Shown piece after piece: positions 1 through 10,211 of a stretch of 64,000 bases of DNA. The notes beneath the pieces are model-generated. The model saw nothing but the letters and a program-made list of their open reading frames with translations. It did no database searches and had not been told where the DNA came from. Numbering within the stretch: the stretch's first letter is position 1; the number at the start of each line of letters is the position of its first letter. The position numbers were made by a program, and so were the translations under genes. The stretch is from Segatella buccae ATCC 33574 (GTDB lineage Bacteria; Bacteroidota; Bacteroidia; Bacteroidales; Bacteroidaceae): the NCBI RefSeq assembly GCF_000184945.1, contig NZ_GL586311.1, positions 200,493-264,492 of the forward strand, in the 5' to 3' direction.

Positions 1-185
1 CCCGACTGTGTGACAACACACCACACAACATCTGCCGCCTGCATCATCATGCACGAAAACAAGGCGACAAAAGATAGAATAGTTCTTTTCATCATCACAA
101 TATGATTTCTATATGGAATTTATAAACGGGGACAGGCAAGAAGCCTGCCCCCGTCAAGTCTGTTTATCCAAGCTTTTGGCAACGA
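1..185. other. Intergenic tail of the SusCD operon
   Basis: The left edge of the window, beyond the last gene of the SusC/SusD operon. The only recognisable signal is the hairpin at 127-153. No coding potential was recognised. Confidence 0.5.
127..153 (-). terminator. Hairpin terminator of the SusCD operon
   Basis: GC-rich arms at 127-137 and 143-153 pair around a short loop, about 35 bases after the stop codon of the last SusD gene. On the minus strand the hairpin runs into an A/T-rich stretch. It fits a factor-independent terminator, although the U-tract is weak. Confidence 0.6.
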
Positions 186-1973
186 CTACTTGTTCTTGCC
201 TTTCTCACCGGCAGCGGAAGTGAGTTCCCATCCGCTATTCTGTCCCAGACTCGGTGCTTTCTTGAATGTTTCATCGGGAACAGGGAACAGATAGTTCTTA
301 GGAATATTAAACGAACGGGTGGGATGGGTATTGTCGTTTTTGTATGTATAGACCGTACCCTCCTTCGGAGTCACCACCACGCTATAAATGTTGTAGACCT
401 GCTTGTAACGGGGAAGAGAAGTCTCAGAAGAAGCCGTCTGGTCACTGAACAACATCCATCTGCGCTCATCGAAGAAACGATGATCCTCGAAGCAAAGTTC
501 GATGCGGCGCTCATTGCGGATGCGTTCACGGAAAGCCCCCTGGGTCATTCCTGCATAGGCGGGCATACCGACACGTGCCCTCACCTGATTGACATATTGG
601 TATGCCTGATCCGTCTTGCCGGCCTCATTAAGTGCTTCGGCCGCATTGAGAAGAATCTCTGCATAACGGAAGATGGGACAGGCATGGAGGTAGGTTGTCG
701 GATTTTTGAAACTCATGTTGTTAAGGAATTTCTTGGTGTAGTATCCCGTTGTGGTACCGCCATGCAAGGCCTGATAGTCGATACCGTCAGGATAGGACAC
801 GTCCACAGCCCTCTGCTCATCCTGCTGGGGGTCTCCCCACACCGAACCTTGATGAAGAATGGTCTGCTCCAGCCGTGGATCACGATTCTCGTAAGGCTTT
901 TGGTCATTGTAAGAGGGGTCTTGGTCAATGGGAAGACCGTTTATGGTCTCGTAGGAGTCGACTAGATTCTGTGTGGGATTCGTGCGTCCCGTGGAATTTA
1001 CATTTCCGGAGAAGCCGCAAGGAGCGGTGAACAATTCTATTTCGCGCGTATTCCACTCGGAACGGCTTAAAATAAACTCATCATTCAAATGAGGAGTGGT
1101 AACAAAACACTGATAGTAGTTTTGCTTCACATCATTGTTGGCAGTCGTGTACAGCTTGTATGGATTGCTTGAAGAGGCATTCTTGCTGATGAAAGCAAGG
1201 GCTGCATCAGCCGCCTGCTGCCACCATTCGGTATTGTTGGCAGGATTATTGAGCTTGGAAGCCCGGTAAAGCAATGCCCTTGACTTCAGCGCATAGGCGG
1301 CTGCACCGTTGATGCGCCCCCAATTTTCATTCTCATTGGCATATCTGAAAGGCAGCACATCCTTTACGGAGTCACACTCGTCAGCAATCCATTTCAACAC
1401 ATCGGCAGCAGGCGTACGCTTCATGGACGAGGCCTCGGCATTGGAGAGGACATGGTCTTCCACGGGAACGGCTCCAAAATAGCCTACAAGGTCGAAATGG
1501 AGCATGGCACGTAGAAAACGGGCCTCAGCCATATATCTGTCGTAGAGATGATTGTCGTCACCGGCTTTCGATACATTACCGATCACACTTGCACGGGCGT
1601 TGGCCATAAACTGATTGGCAGCACGGATGCCCTTGAGGTCGTTGTTCCAATAAGCCGATGCGAAATAATGGTTTGTGGCATCGTAGGAGTCATTGAGCAC
1701 ACTATGATAATAATGCACATTCCAATAGGACAAAGCATTATCTGTCATGCAGTCACGGGAGGCTCCGAGAAACTGCCCGTTCGTGTAGCCTGCAAAGGCA
1801 TCGGGAAGATAGGCATAGACATTGGCGAGAAATCCACGTGTATTTTCAAACTTGGAGAAAATCTGTTCGTTCTGAAACGTGAGGTCTACTTCCTTGTCAA
1901 GCACATCGCTGCAGGAGGTTGCACCGCCTACGGCTAAAAATGCCAACGATATGTTAATTAAAAGCTTTTTCAT
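186..1973 (-). CDS. SusD/RagB-family surface glycan-binding lipoprotein (second of tandem pair)
   Basis: A 595-residue SusD-like protein. SusD proteins sit on the outer face of the outer membrane as lids on SusC channels and capture oligosaccharides. The N-terminus is a lipoprotein signal with the lipid-anchored cysteine at residue 21 (ATSC) followed by acidic residues, as in surface-exported Bacteroidota lipoproteins. The body carries helical TPR-like text (ARFLRAMLHFDLVGYFG) and the family's C-terminal signatures (RYAEILLNAAEALNEAG, then ERRIELCFEDHRFFDERRW). Length is normal for the family. It is the last gene of a five-gene minus-strand operon, 51 bases after its SusC partner. The ligand cannot be read from sequence. 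Confidence 0.93.
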   Translation of the reverse strand: MKKLLINISLAFLAVGGATSCSDVLDKEVDLTFQNEQIFSKFENTRGFLANVYAYLPDAFAGYTNGQFLGASRDCMTDNALSYWNVHYYHSVLNDSYDATNHYFASAYWNNDLKGIRAANQFMANARASVIGNVSKAGDDNHLYDRYMAEARFLRAMLHFDLVGYFGAVPVEDHVLSNAEASSMKRTPAADVLKWIADECDSVKDVLPFRYANENENWGRINGAAAYALKSRALLYRASKLNNPANNTEWWQQAADAALAFISKNASSSNPYKLYTTANNDVKQNYYQCFVTTPHLNDEFILSRSEWNTREIELFTAPCGFSGNVNSTGRTNPTQNLVDSYETINGLPIDQDPSYNDQKPYENRDPRLEQTILHQGSVWGDPQQDEQRAVDVSYPDGIDYQALHGGTTTGYYTKKFLNNMSFKNPTTYLHACPIFRYAEILLNAAEALNEAGKTDQAYQYVNQVRARVGMPAYAGMTQGAFRERIRNERRIELCFEDHRFFDERRWMLFSDQTASSETSLPRYKQVYNIYSVVVTPKEGTVYTYKNDNTHPTRSFNIPKNYLFPVPDETFKKAPSLGQNSGWELTSAAGEKGKNK

Positions 1974-2024
1974 ATAATAAAGTTCTATTATCCATAAATC
2001 AATATTCTTTCAGCACAATTTACA

Positions 2025-5000
2025 TCAAAAACCAATGTTAACACCGAAAGTAAATGTCTTGGTCTTGGGATACCACCAAACATAGCTCATAGGCTTCTCG
2101 GGATCCACGCCGTGGGGCAGGTCACTGAAAGTTGCTATATTATAGGCACTGAAATAGAAACGGCATTTGGTCATATACAATTTGGCTATCAACTGTTTAG
2201 GCAGAGAGTATCCAACTTCAATATTACGAATCGACCAAAAATTGCCGTTGCGTACCCAGATGTTATTCTGATAGGATCCTGTGGCACGATCGGAGTCCAC
2301 TGCATCGAAACCATTATACACCGGACGCGGATAAGTGGCATTCACATTGCGAGGATCCGTGGGGTCATCCGTGTAGTATCCCCATGCTTTGGTCACTTCG
2401 TGGGTGCCCATATTCGACCATCCGCTGAAACTGATGGACGGAGAAAGGAACACGGAACGGCGCAGATAGGCATTGACTATCATGCGTGCATCGAAGCCTT
2501 TCCATTCGAAACCAAAGTTTAATGTAGGAATCAATTCGGGGATAATGGTATAGGTAGACGGATACATATCGTTAGAGTCTATCTGCCGGTCACCGTTAAG
2601 ATCCTGGAATACGGCCGTACCCAACTGCTGCTTACCATTGGAGAATGTGTTATAAGGATACTTCTCCGGATGGGCAATGGCATCTTGCTGTGAAGTAGCT
2701 ATCAAGTTGGGGTCGTCGGCCCACTTGACAAACTGATAGATATTCCATCCACCCACGCGGTTAGTACCGGTCTGGGACTGCTCATAGAGTTCTGCGACAG
2801 AGGTGTTGTCATAGATTCTTCGACCGGTCTTTGCCAACCAAGGCTCGTTGGGGGTGGTTTCATCCATCTCTTTGACGCGGTTGGTATTATAAGAGAGCTG
2901 TCCTTCAATCCAATAGTTGAAATCGCCGATGTGGTTACGATGACCGAGCATAAGTTCATACCCGCGACTTTCTACCTTGCCGTAAGAGTCTTTGGCCATC
3001 GGCACACCAAGTACACTTTCAGGAACTGTGGAACGGGTCACAAGGATGTTGGAACGCCACTCGTGGAAGACATCAAGACTACCGTAGAGTTTCTTGTTCC
3101 AGAAGTCCCAGTCGAAACCGACATTCAACATCTTCGAGATTTCCCATTTATTATTGGGATTGCCCGCAACCTTCTCATAATATCCGCCGATATACGTACC
3201 GTTGTAACCATAAGCATAGCCCGTTCCGCCCGAATAAGTGCTCTGATAGGGATAACGGCCGGAGCCGGTATTGGACTGTCCTGCAGTGCCATAGGAAGCA
3301 CGGAGTTTCATCAGATTAATAATTCCGCCTTTCTTGACCCAAGGCTCTTCGGAAATCACCCATCCGAGCGAACCACCCCAGAAGGTGTCCCAACGGTCTT
3401 CGGGGTCAAAGTTGTCACAGCCCATGTGCGACAAGTTGAAAGAAGCCACATAGCGATTGGCAAAATCGTATGTTCCCTGGAAATTGTATGAAAGATAGCG
3501 ATTAGACGAAGCACTCTGCTGCGTGCTGAAATCTGAGCCCGCCTCCTCGTTGCGATAGTAGCGGACGAAAGCACGTGCGCCTACACCATGTTTGCCAAAG
3601 TGATGTGTATAAGTGAGACCACCATGCAGGTTGATATTATAGTAGTAACCACGCTGATTGGCAGTGGGGTTGGAAAGGGCCGAATAGGTGGTGTACTTCG
3701 TATAAGTGAACTGGCTGACATCTGTCACTTTCAAATTATCATAATCATAGTTCCAAGAATTGATCTGGTGTCCCTGTGTAGACTCAAATGTTTCGTAGGC
3801 ATCAAAGCTGACAGTGCCATACAGTCCGAGTCCCGAGAGCACGGGACTAAGGTCGTATTTGGCATTCAGCGTCGAATAAAGATTGCGCCGACGGTTTTTC
3901 TCAACACCGGAACCACCAAGATAGCGTATCGGGTTGTTGGCCGTAGACGAAGAGTAAATACTTCCATCGGGATTGTGGGTGGGAGCCATAGGATTGGCCT
4001 CAATCACACCAAAGGTCACAAGTCCGAACACCCCTTCTGTGGGTTGGCTGATATTGTCGATGCGACCGCCAAGGTCAAGGGAAACATTGAGATATTTACT
4101 CACATCAATGTCGATGTTGGAACGAAGGTTCCAACGATTCAGCAGATGCTGAGTGGAGAAGTTGGCATTCATTTCCGTGCCCTCCTTATTCCACATACCT
4201 TCCTGGCGCAAATAGGAAAGACTCACATAGTAGCGTGCCCGATGATTGCCGCCACTGATTTGCAGATTGGTACGATATTGCGGTGCTGCATCACGATAAA
4301 GCTGATCCGCCCATGACGTATTAAAATATTGATACCTGCGAATATCGTTGTCGGCAAACCGGCCACCCTCAGAAACAAATTTATAGTTGGCTATCTGTTC
4401 GTCGGAATACATAGGAGCCATGCCACTCAGATAGCGCACTTGATTGCGCGTGAGAGCCATATTGTAGGAGTTTTGCATCTCCATCGTGTTGCTCAGCGTG
4501 TTGAAGCCCACCTCTTGGGTAAAGTCTATTTTGGTCTTTCCGGCTTCACCGCGCTTGGTTGTAACCATAATGACACCATTGGCACCACGCAATCCATAAA
4601 TGGCCGTAGCTGCCGCGTCTTTCAAGACCGTGATGCTCTCAATAGGAAAAGCGTCAAGAAAAGAGAGGTCGCGCTCCACATTGTCGACAATAACCAATGG
4701 AGAACGGGCCGACATGTTCATCGTGCGAATGCCGCGGATAAAGGTAAACGACTCCGACCAACCGGGTTCGTCCGACCAATCATAGGTCTCCACCCCATTG
4801 AGTACGGAGGTAAAGGCATTCTGAAGAATCGTTACGGGATGTTTCTGCAACTCTGTTCCCGTGACGGTTGAGCGCGAATCGGTAAGCAACTTTTTCTTCT
4901 GCTGTGCAAATGGGATGGGAGCAGGATGCTCGTATTCGTCAACATCAGCCTCCAACTTGATGACAAAACTTCCGTCAAAAGTCGTGACCTTCTCCTGTGC

Positions 5001-5285
5001 ATTCTTATATCCTAAGCTGCTGACACATATTTCATCGTCTTTCGACACCTTTTTCAGTTGGAAATATCCTTCCGCATCGGTAAGTACAATACGGTTTTCT
5101 TCAGCCACATTGACCACTGCACCGACAACGGGCTCACCTTCATTGTTGACAATACGGCCTTTCAACATCTGCTGGCTTTGGGCAAAAGCCGTTGTCGAAG
5201 CCCCAAGCAACGCGCCCAGCATCAGGGTTTTGCCTGATGCGGACACATGTTCTATGATATATTGTAGATTCATAATATGATTCAT
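2025..5285 (-). CDS. SusC/RagA-family TonB-dependent glycan importer (second of tandem pair)
   Basis: A 1086-residue outer-membrane receptor. After a signal peptide ending near residue 35 there is a carboxypeptidase-regulatory-like beta domain (about 40-110: GRIVNNEGEPVVGAVVNV), a plug domain (about 130-245, with ESITVLKDAAATAIYGLRG and GVIMVTTKRG), then a long beta-barrel ending in an aromatic residue (GVNIGF). It starts 7 bases after the upstream SusD stop, so it is translationally close-coupled. It lacks the EVVVVGYG stretch seen before the plug of the first SusC, so it is a diverged paralogue, not a recent duplicate. Transport would be powered by TonB/ExbBD, for example those at 33.4-36.4 kb. 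Confidence 0.93.
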   Translation of the reverse strand: MNHIMNLQYIIEHVSASGKTLMLGALLGASTTAFAQSQQMLKGRIVNNEGEPVVGAVVNVAEENRIVLTDAEGYFQLKKVSKDDEICVSSLGYKNAQEKVTTFDGSFVIKLEADVDEYEHPAPIPFAQQKKKLLTDSRSTVTGTELQKHPVTILQNAFTSVLNGVETYDWSDEPGWSESFTFIRGIRTMNMSARSPLVIVDNVERDLSFLDAFPIESITVLKDAAATAIYGLRGANGVIMVTTKRGEAGKTKIDFTQEVGFNTLSNTMEMQNSYNMALTRNQVRYLSGMAPMYSDEQIANYKFVSEGGRFADNDIRRYQYFNTSWADQLYRDAAPQYRTNLQISGGNHRARYYVSLSYLRQEGMWNKEGTEMNANFSTQHLLNRWNLRSNIDIDVSKYLNVSLDLGGRIDNISQPTEGVFGLVTFGVIEANPMAPTHNPDGSIYSSSTANNPIRYLGGSGVEKNRRRNLYSTLNAKYDLSPVLSGLGLYGTVSFDAYETFESTQGHQINSWNYDYDNLKVTDVSQFTYTKYTTYSALSNPTANQRGYYYNINLHGGLTYTHHFGKHGVGARAFVRYYRNEEAGSDFSTQQSASSNRYLSYNFQGTYDFANRYVASFNLSHMGCDNFDPEDRWDTFWGGSLGWVISEEPWVKKGGIINLMKLRASYGTAGQSNTGSGRYPYQSTYSGGTGYAYGYNGTYIGGYYEKVAGNPNNKWEISKMLNVGFDWDFWNKKLYGSLDVFHEWRSNILVTRSTVPESVLGVPMAKDSYGKVESRGYELMLGHRNHIGDFNYWIEGQLSYNTNRVKEMDETTPNEPWLAKTGRRIYDNTSVAELYEQSQTGTNRVGGWNIYQFVKWADDPNLIATSQQDAIAHPEKYPYNTFSNGKQQLGTAVFQDLNGDRQIDSNDMYPSTYTIIPELIPTLNFGFEWKGFDARMIVNAYLRRSVFLSPSISFSGWSNMGTHEVTKAWGYYTDDPTDPRNVNATYPRPVYNGFDAVDSDRATGSYQNNIWVRNGNFWSIRNIEVGYSLPKQLIAKLYMTKCRFYFSAYNIATFSDLPHGVDPEKPMSYVWWYPKTKTFTFGVNIGF

Positions 5286-5292
5286 TTAAGAT

Positions 5293-7071
5293 TTAATTCC
5301 ATCCTTCGTTCTGGAAAGATTCTCCTATCTTCCAAGTCTCTGTTTCAGGAATAGGATAAACATACATTCTATTCTGCCAAACACGGCTTTGAGCTTTTTT
5401 CCGGGTAATGGTGCCATCGTTAGCTACATTCACCCCAATGATGTCACGGCCAAGAGCCTCGGCAGCCACATTCCAACGGCGCACATCCCACCAGCGATGT
5501 TCTTCGAAAGCAAGTTCGATGGTGCGCTCCTTATGAATAAAATTGCGCATGGCTGTCTGTGAAGTCAAATCCAGACGGTCGGCCACATTACCGGTGATAC
5601 CTGCACGGTGGCGAATCTGGTCAAGCAGTCCGCAAACCGTTTCATAATTGGCGTCAAAGTCGGCCTCGTTCAAAGCCTCGGCATAATTGAGAAGGATTTC
5701 ATTGTAGCCAAAGAGTTTCCAAAGGCGTTTGGCTGCTCCGGTGTGATTGGCACTGAGAATGGCCTCAGGGATATACTTACGCACATAATATCCCGTAGGA
5801 GTGGAGTTCTGGTTGCCAATAGGATTGTCTGCCTTTCCATAGACCACATTGATGGTGCGACCACCCCAAGCAGCTCCATTATACAAAATGGTGGAAGCAA
5901 GACGGGGATCACGGTTCTGCCACATGGTCTGGTCGGTATAATGACTGTTGGCATTCACCGTTGGATTATAGGCGGCATCATATACCGGCGAACCGGTTGC
6001 ATCATACTTGGTGAACGGTGCCGACCCATCGGCCATATCATACATGTCAACAAGATTCTGACTGGGGCAAAGCCCACCGTTTCCTCCTTCACCCACCGGA
6101 GTGTCATCCACGATATTCCCCCAACTGATATTGACATCGTTGCGGAAGAATATCACTTCGGGATTTTGATCACTATAAGTGGTAAGCAGCCAAGCATTGT
6201 TATAGGCAGACACACCGCCATTCGTCCGGTTTTCAAGTTTATAGTTTGCTCCGTAAGTATCAATAAAGCCTTTGGCCGCATCGGCAGCCTGCTGCCAAGT
6301 TATGCCCGAAGCCTCACTATAATGCGGACTGGCCATATAAAGCATGATGCGGACATAGAGAGCACGTGCCGTAGGCTGATTGACAACACCTGCATAAGTG
6401 GCATCATTCGATTCGGTGTAAGTCTTGAGCCCACTCTCGCACTCTTGCAACTCTTTAAGGATAAAGTCAATATAAGTCTTTGTCGTGGGACGCTCCGTAT
6501 AGCCTTTGAGCAAATCACCATTGGGATCGAGCACTTCTGTCACCAAAGGTACAGGACCATAACGCAAAAACATTTCCCAAAAGAAATAGGCTCGGAGAAA
6601 ACGGGCCTCACTTTTATAGTTGGCTTTGCGCGACTTGAAGAGTTCGACCGAAAGGTCGGCAGGGCGAAGTGCCCCCGCCGTGTCTGCATCAAGTGTCGCT
6701 ATCGTTATGTTACATTTGCGTATTCCGCGATAATAGTGTTCCCAAGTGTCTGCCAACTCGGCAGCTCCACCTGACCCATAATAATTGCCAATATTCAAGG
6801 TTGTGCGGGTTCCGGAGGTCTGGATACTCGATTCAGCCAAGTCGGTGGCTGCATCAAGCCATGAACGATTGATTCTCAGCGCACCATGACGCAGGAAATT
6901 GTAAGTGTCATTGTGGAACTGAACCAACAGGGCCCAGTCGCCAAGCACTTCGCCTTTAGTCAACTCGTTGCTGGGCTGCTTATTAAGAAAATCTCCAAAA
7001 GCGTCTTCACACGACGTAAACGTCATGGCTCCCAGCGCCAATGCCAAAGCATATATACTGAATTTCTTCAT
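5293..7071 (-). CDS. SusD/RagB-family surface glycan-binding lipoprotein (first of tandem pair)
   Basis: A 592-residue SusD-like lipoprotein with lipobox cysteine at residue 21 (FTSC) followed by Glu-Asp, which favours surface display. Family signatures are EARFLRAYFFWEMFLRYGPVPLVTE in the N-terminal half, given here only as a region (about residues 160-185), and NEILLNYAEALNEADF plus KERTIELAFEEHRWWDVRRW near the C-terminus. It lies 25 bases after the first SusC gene and 7 bases before the second. SusD and SusC act as a lid-and-channel pair, so this should partner the receptor at 7097-10195. Confidence 0.93.
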   Translation of the reverse strand: MKKFSIYALALALGAMTFTSCEDAFGDFLNKQPSNELTKGEVLGDWALLVQFHNDTYNFLRHGALRINRSWLDAATDLAESSIQTSGTRTTLNIGNYYGSGGAAELADTWEHYYRGIRKCNITIATLDADTAGALRPADLSVELFKSRKANYKSEARFLRAYFFWEMFLRYGPVPLVTEVLDPNGDLLKGYTERPTTKTYIDFILKELQECESGLKTYTESNDATYAGVVNQPTARALYVRIMLYMASPHYSEASGITWQQAADAAKGFIDTYGANYKLENRTNGGVSAYNNAWLLTTYSDQNPEVIFFRNDVNISWGNIVDDTPVGEGGNGGLCPSQNLVDMYDMADGSAPFTKYDATGSPVYDAAYNPTVNANSHYTDQTMWQNRDPRLASTILYNGAAWGGRTINVVYGKADNPIGNQNSTPTGYYVRKYIPEAILSANHTGAAKRLWKLFGYNEILLNYAEALNEADFDANYETVCGLLDQIRHRAGITGNVADRLDLTSQTAMRNFIHKERTIELAFEEHRWWDVRRWNVAAEALGRDIIGVNVANDGTITRKKAQSRVWQNRMYVYPIPETETWKIGESFQNEGWN

Positions 7072-7096
7072 TTTAAATCGATTTTAAAGGTTCTGA

Positions 7097-10000
7097 TTAG
7101 AATACAACATTGAAACCTACGTTGACTGTCTTCAAGATGGGATAACGGTTAGAGCCGTTACTCTCGGGGTCTACAAGGTCGTTAAGATGATCCCAAGTGA
7201 CCAAGTTGTTGGCGTTGACATAAAGGCGCGCACTGCTCATGCCAATACGCTGTATCCACTTTGCAGGAAGCATGTAGCTTAGTTCAATATTCTTCAAACG
7301 AATGAACGAACCGTTCTTGAGGAAGAAAGAACTCAAGCGCTGATTGTGATCTCCGTTGCTTCCATAGTGCAACAACGGATAAGAGGCATTGGCCAAATTC
7401 CACTCTTCGCTCTGGGCGGGTTGCCAACGGCCCAAATGCACATCTTTCACCTTACCATTGTTTTGAAATGCAAACATGGCATCGCTGTCATAGTAGCGAG
7501 ACACATGGTCCACACCCTGGAACATCACTTCAAAGCCCCAGCCCTTATAGTTGGCACCAAGGGTCAGCGCATAGGTGTTCTCGGGAATGTCACTATGGCC
7601 GATAAATGTCTCATCACGATCGTCAATGAATCCGTCGCCATTCATATCCTTATACTTAAGATCTCCCACTTTCACATTGCCCGTATAGGTAGATACCGGA
7701 AGTTTGCCACCATCAATATCGGCTTGTGTCACAAATCCTTCACAGACAAGGCCAAAATACTGATTGATGGGATGCCCCTCACGTTTGCGATAGGCTGTCT
7801 TGATGGCCGGCTCATCCATGTTGATAATCTCGTTTGCGGCATGAGAGAAGGTAAGGCCCACATTGTAAGAAAAGTCTTTGCCGATACTCTTGTGGTGATG
7901 AAGTTCGATTTCCATACCCTTATTCTTCGTCTCGCCGAGATTTCCGGCTGCCATAGCTACACCTACCCACTGCGGGCGTGTCAGATAAGCGGTGAGAATG
8001 TCATTGCGCTTCTCATAGAAGAAATCGACATTACCATTCAGCAGACCGTTCCAAAGACCAAACTCGACACCGAGGTTATACTTATGGGCGCGCTCCCACG
8101 ACACCCCGTAGTTAGGATACTGACTCTCGTAAATGCCCGTCGTGCCGGTATTTCCGAAATAATAGTCGTTGTTTATCTGGCTCCACTTCTCTTCATAGAG
8201 GAAACGCTGTGCCACTCCGTTCACGGTGTACACATCATTACCCACTTCACCGTAGCTTGCACGAATCTTCAGATTGTTCAGCCACTCTTTGGTGCCTGCC
8301 ATGAATTTCTCTTCCGTCACGCGCCATCCGAGGGAGAATGCGGGGAAGAATCCGAAGCGTCTGCCTTTCATGAAGTTTTCAGAACCATTGTACCCCGCAT
8401 TGAATTCCACCAAATACTTATCGGCATAAGAATAGGTGACACGGCCCACAAGACCTTGATAACGTTTGGCCAATTCTGAATTTTTACGGTAATCATTCTG
8501 GTTGTAGAGAAGCATGGCCGTCACATCATGCACACCAAACTTCCGCGCGTAATTGATTTGAGCCTCCATATACAGTTTGTAAATGGTGCTTGAACTCTTG
8601 GAATAACTAAGTTCGCCGTCAGTGTTGAACTTGTTATAGGCATCGAGACTCTGATAGTTGTCACGGTCGTTGAGCTCGTATGTGGCAAAACCGGCACTGA
8701 AAAGTTTACGATAGTAGGAGTCATAGTCGAATGAAGCCATGCCACGCACAGAAAGACCGGGGGTCAGCCAATCCATCTTATAGTCGGCTATGAAATTGGT
8801 TTCGTTGATAGTGTTCGTTCCACGATAGTAACCGCCCTTTGCCAAAGCAGCCACGACATTGTCCTGATAATTCGAGCTGCCACCATAGAGCGTGGAGTAC
8901 GTCTCTCCATTGGATACGCGATAGGCAACGGGGAATATCCATCCCGGCGTGTGATTCAGCCGGGCAAAGATGGCATAGTTGTCTGACCGTTCCGTTGTAT
9001 TGGAACCATAACGTTCCTCGAAACGCGTACCGAAGTTGATGCTGAACGTGAGATCCTTGGTCAAGAACAAATCCATGTTGGCACGGAAAGCGTAACGGCG
9101 ATAGCCGGGACTGGAAGTATTGCCGTACTGGTCTTGCGACAGATTCTTGACCAGCGAATGCTGATTATAGAACTCACCGGACGCATAGTATCGCATACGC
9201 CTCGTACCGCCACGGACACTCACATTGTATCGCTGGGCGGGAGAAGACCCCTTCAACACCTCGTCATACCAATCCACATTGGGATAGAGAAGGGCATCCA
9301 CACCGGAAAGCTCGCCGTTGACACTCTTGCGGTACATCTCAATGTCCGAGGCACTGTATTGTGACGGCAGTCCGTCATTGGAAAGGGCTTCTTCCAGCAG
9401 GCTTACGCTTTCGTAAGAATTAAGATAGTTAGGTTTGCGCGTGGGCGAAGACCATTGGAAGTTGCCCGTGAGGCTCACTTCGGGCTTCTGCTCGCGACCG
9501 CGCTTCGTTGTGACAAGAATCACGCCATTGGCACCGCGCACACCATAAACAGCTGTGGCAGAGGCATCTTTCAACACGGAAATGCTCTCTATGTCATCGG
9601 GGGCCACCTGAGAGAAAGCGCGCTCCACGCCATCGACCATGACCAAAGGGGCGCCATCACCGGCAAAAGTGGCACGACCACGAATGTTAATCGTCGCGTC
9701 GTCCATGCCCGGAGCACCGGAGGTTTGTGTCGTGATCACACCGGGAATCTTACCGGCAATGGCCTGCGTCACGTTGGCAGCAGGAGTGGACAGAAGGTCC
9801 TTGCTCGACACTTGGGAGATGGCACCTATCACGCTCTCTTTCTTCTGGGCGCCATAACCCACAACCACCACTTCTTTCAACACTTGATGGTCTTCCTGAA
9901 GCGTAACTTTCAAGTCGCGACGGGGGCCGACGATGACCGTTTGGGTGTCGAAACCGACGTATGAAATGCGCAACTGCGACTTCTCGTTCTTAACTTGTAT

Positions 10001-10195
10001 TTTGAAATTGCCGTCGAAATCGGTAACGGCACCGTTCGTCGTACCCACTTCCAGTACGCTTGCTCCGATGATGGCTTCGCCCGTAGCATCGACAACCGTA
10101 CCGGTCACAGTAAGCTTCTCCTGGGCCGATGCTCCCAAAGAGAGGAGCATCAAAACCAGACAAAGGAACGACTTATGAAATATGCTGCTATTCAT
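7097..10195 (-). CDS. SusC/RagA-family TonB-dependent glycan importer (first of tandem pair)
   Basis: A 1032-residue SusC-like receptor. Signal peptide to about residue 24 (GASAQ), carboxypeptidase-regulatory-like domain at about 28-100, the typical LKEVVVVGYGAQKKESV stretch at about 105-122, plug domain with SISVLKDASATAVYGVRG at about 203-220, and a barrel ending in GFNVVF. It is the second gene of the operon, 16 bases after the LamG lipoprotein and 25 bases before its SusD. The order SusC-SusD-SusC-SusD resembles that described for xylan loci (xusA-D) of gut Bacteroidota, but similarity of order alone does not set the substrate. Confidence 0.94.
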   Translation of the reverse strand: MNSSIFHKSFLCLVLMLLSLGASAQEKLTVTGTVVDATGEAIIGASVLEVGTTNGAVTDFDGNFKIQVKNEKSQLRISYVGFDTQTVIVGPRRDLKVTLQEDHQVLKEVVVVGYGAQKKESVIGAISQVSSKDLLSTPAANVTQAIAGKIPGVITTQTSGAPGMDDATINIRGRATFAGDGAPLVMVDGVERAFSQVAPDDIESISVLKDASATAVYGVRGANGVILVTTKRGREQKPEVSLTGNFQWSSPTRKPNYLNSYESVSLLEEALSNDGLPSQYSASDIEMYRKSVNGELSGVDALLYPNVDWYDEVLKGSSPAQRYNVSVRGGTRRMRYYASGEFYNQHSLVKNLSQDQYGNTSSPGYRRYAFRANMDLFLTKDLTFSINFGTRFEERYGSNTTERSDNYAIFARLNHTPGWIFPVAYRVSNGETYSTLYGGSSNYQDNVVAALAKGGYYRGTNTINETNFIADYKMDWLTPGLSVRGMASFDYDSYYRKLFSAGFATYELNDRDNYQSLDAYNKFNTDGELSYSKSSSTIYKLYMEAQINYARKFGVHDVTAMLLYNQNDYRKNSELAKRYQGLVGRVTYSYADKYLVEFNAGYNGSENFMKGRRFGFFPAFSLGWRVTEEKFMAGTKEWLNNLKIRASYGEVGNDVYTVNGVAQRFLYEEKWSQINNDYYFGNTGTTGIYESQYPNYGVSWERAHKYNLGVEFGLWNGLLNGNVDFFYEKRNDILTAYLTRPQWVGVAMAAGNLGETKNKGMEIELHHHKSIGKDFSYNVGLTFSHAANEIINMDEPAIKTAYRKREGHPINQYFGLVCEGFVTQADIDGGKLPVSTYTGNVKVGDLKYKDMNGDGFIDDRDETFIGHSDIPENTYALTLGANYKGWGFEVMFQGVDHVSRYYDSDAMFAFQNNGKVKDVHLGRWQPAQSEEWNLANASYPLLHYGSNGDHNQRLSSFFLKNGSFIRLKNIELSYMLPAKWIQRIGMSSARLYVNANNLVTWDHLNDLVDPESNGSNRYPILKTVNVGFNVVF

Positions 10196-10211
10196 TGTTT
10201 TCTTTTTTTTA

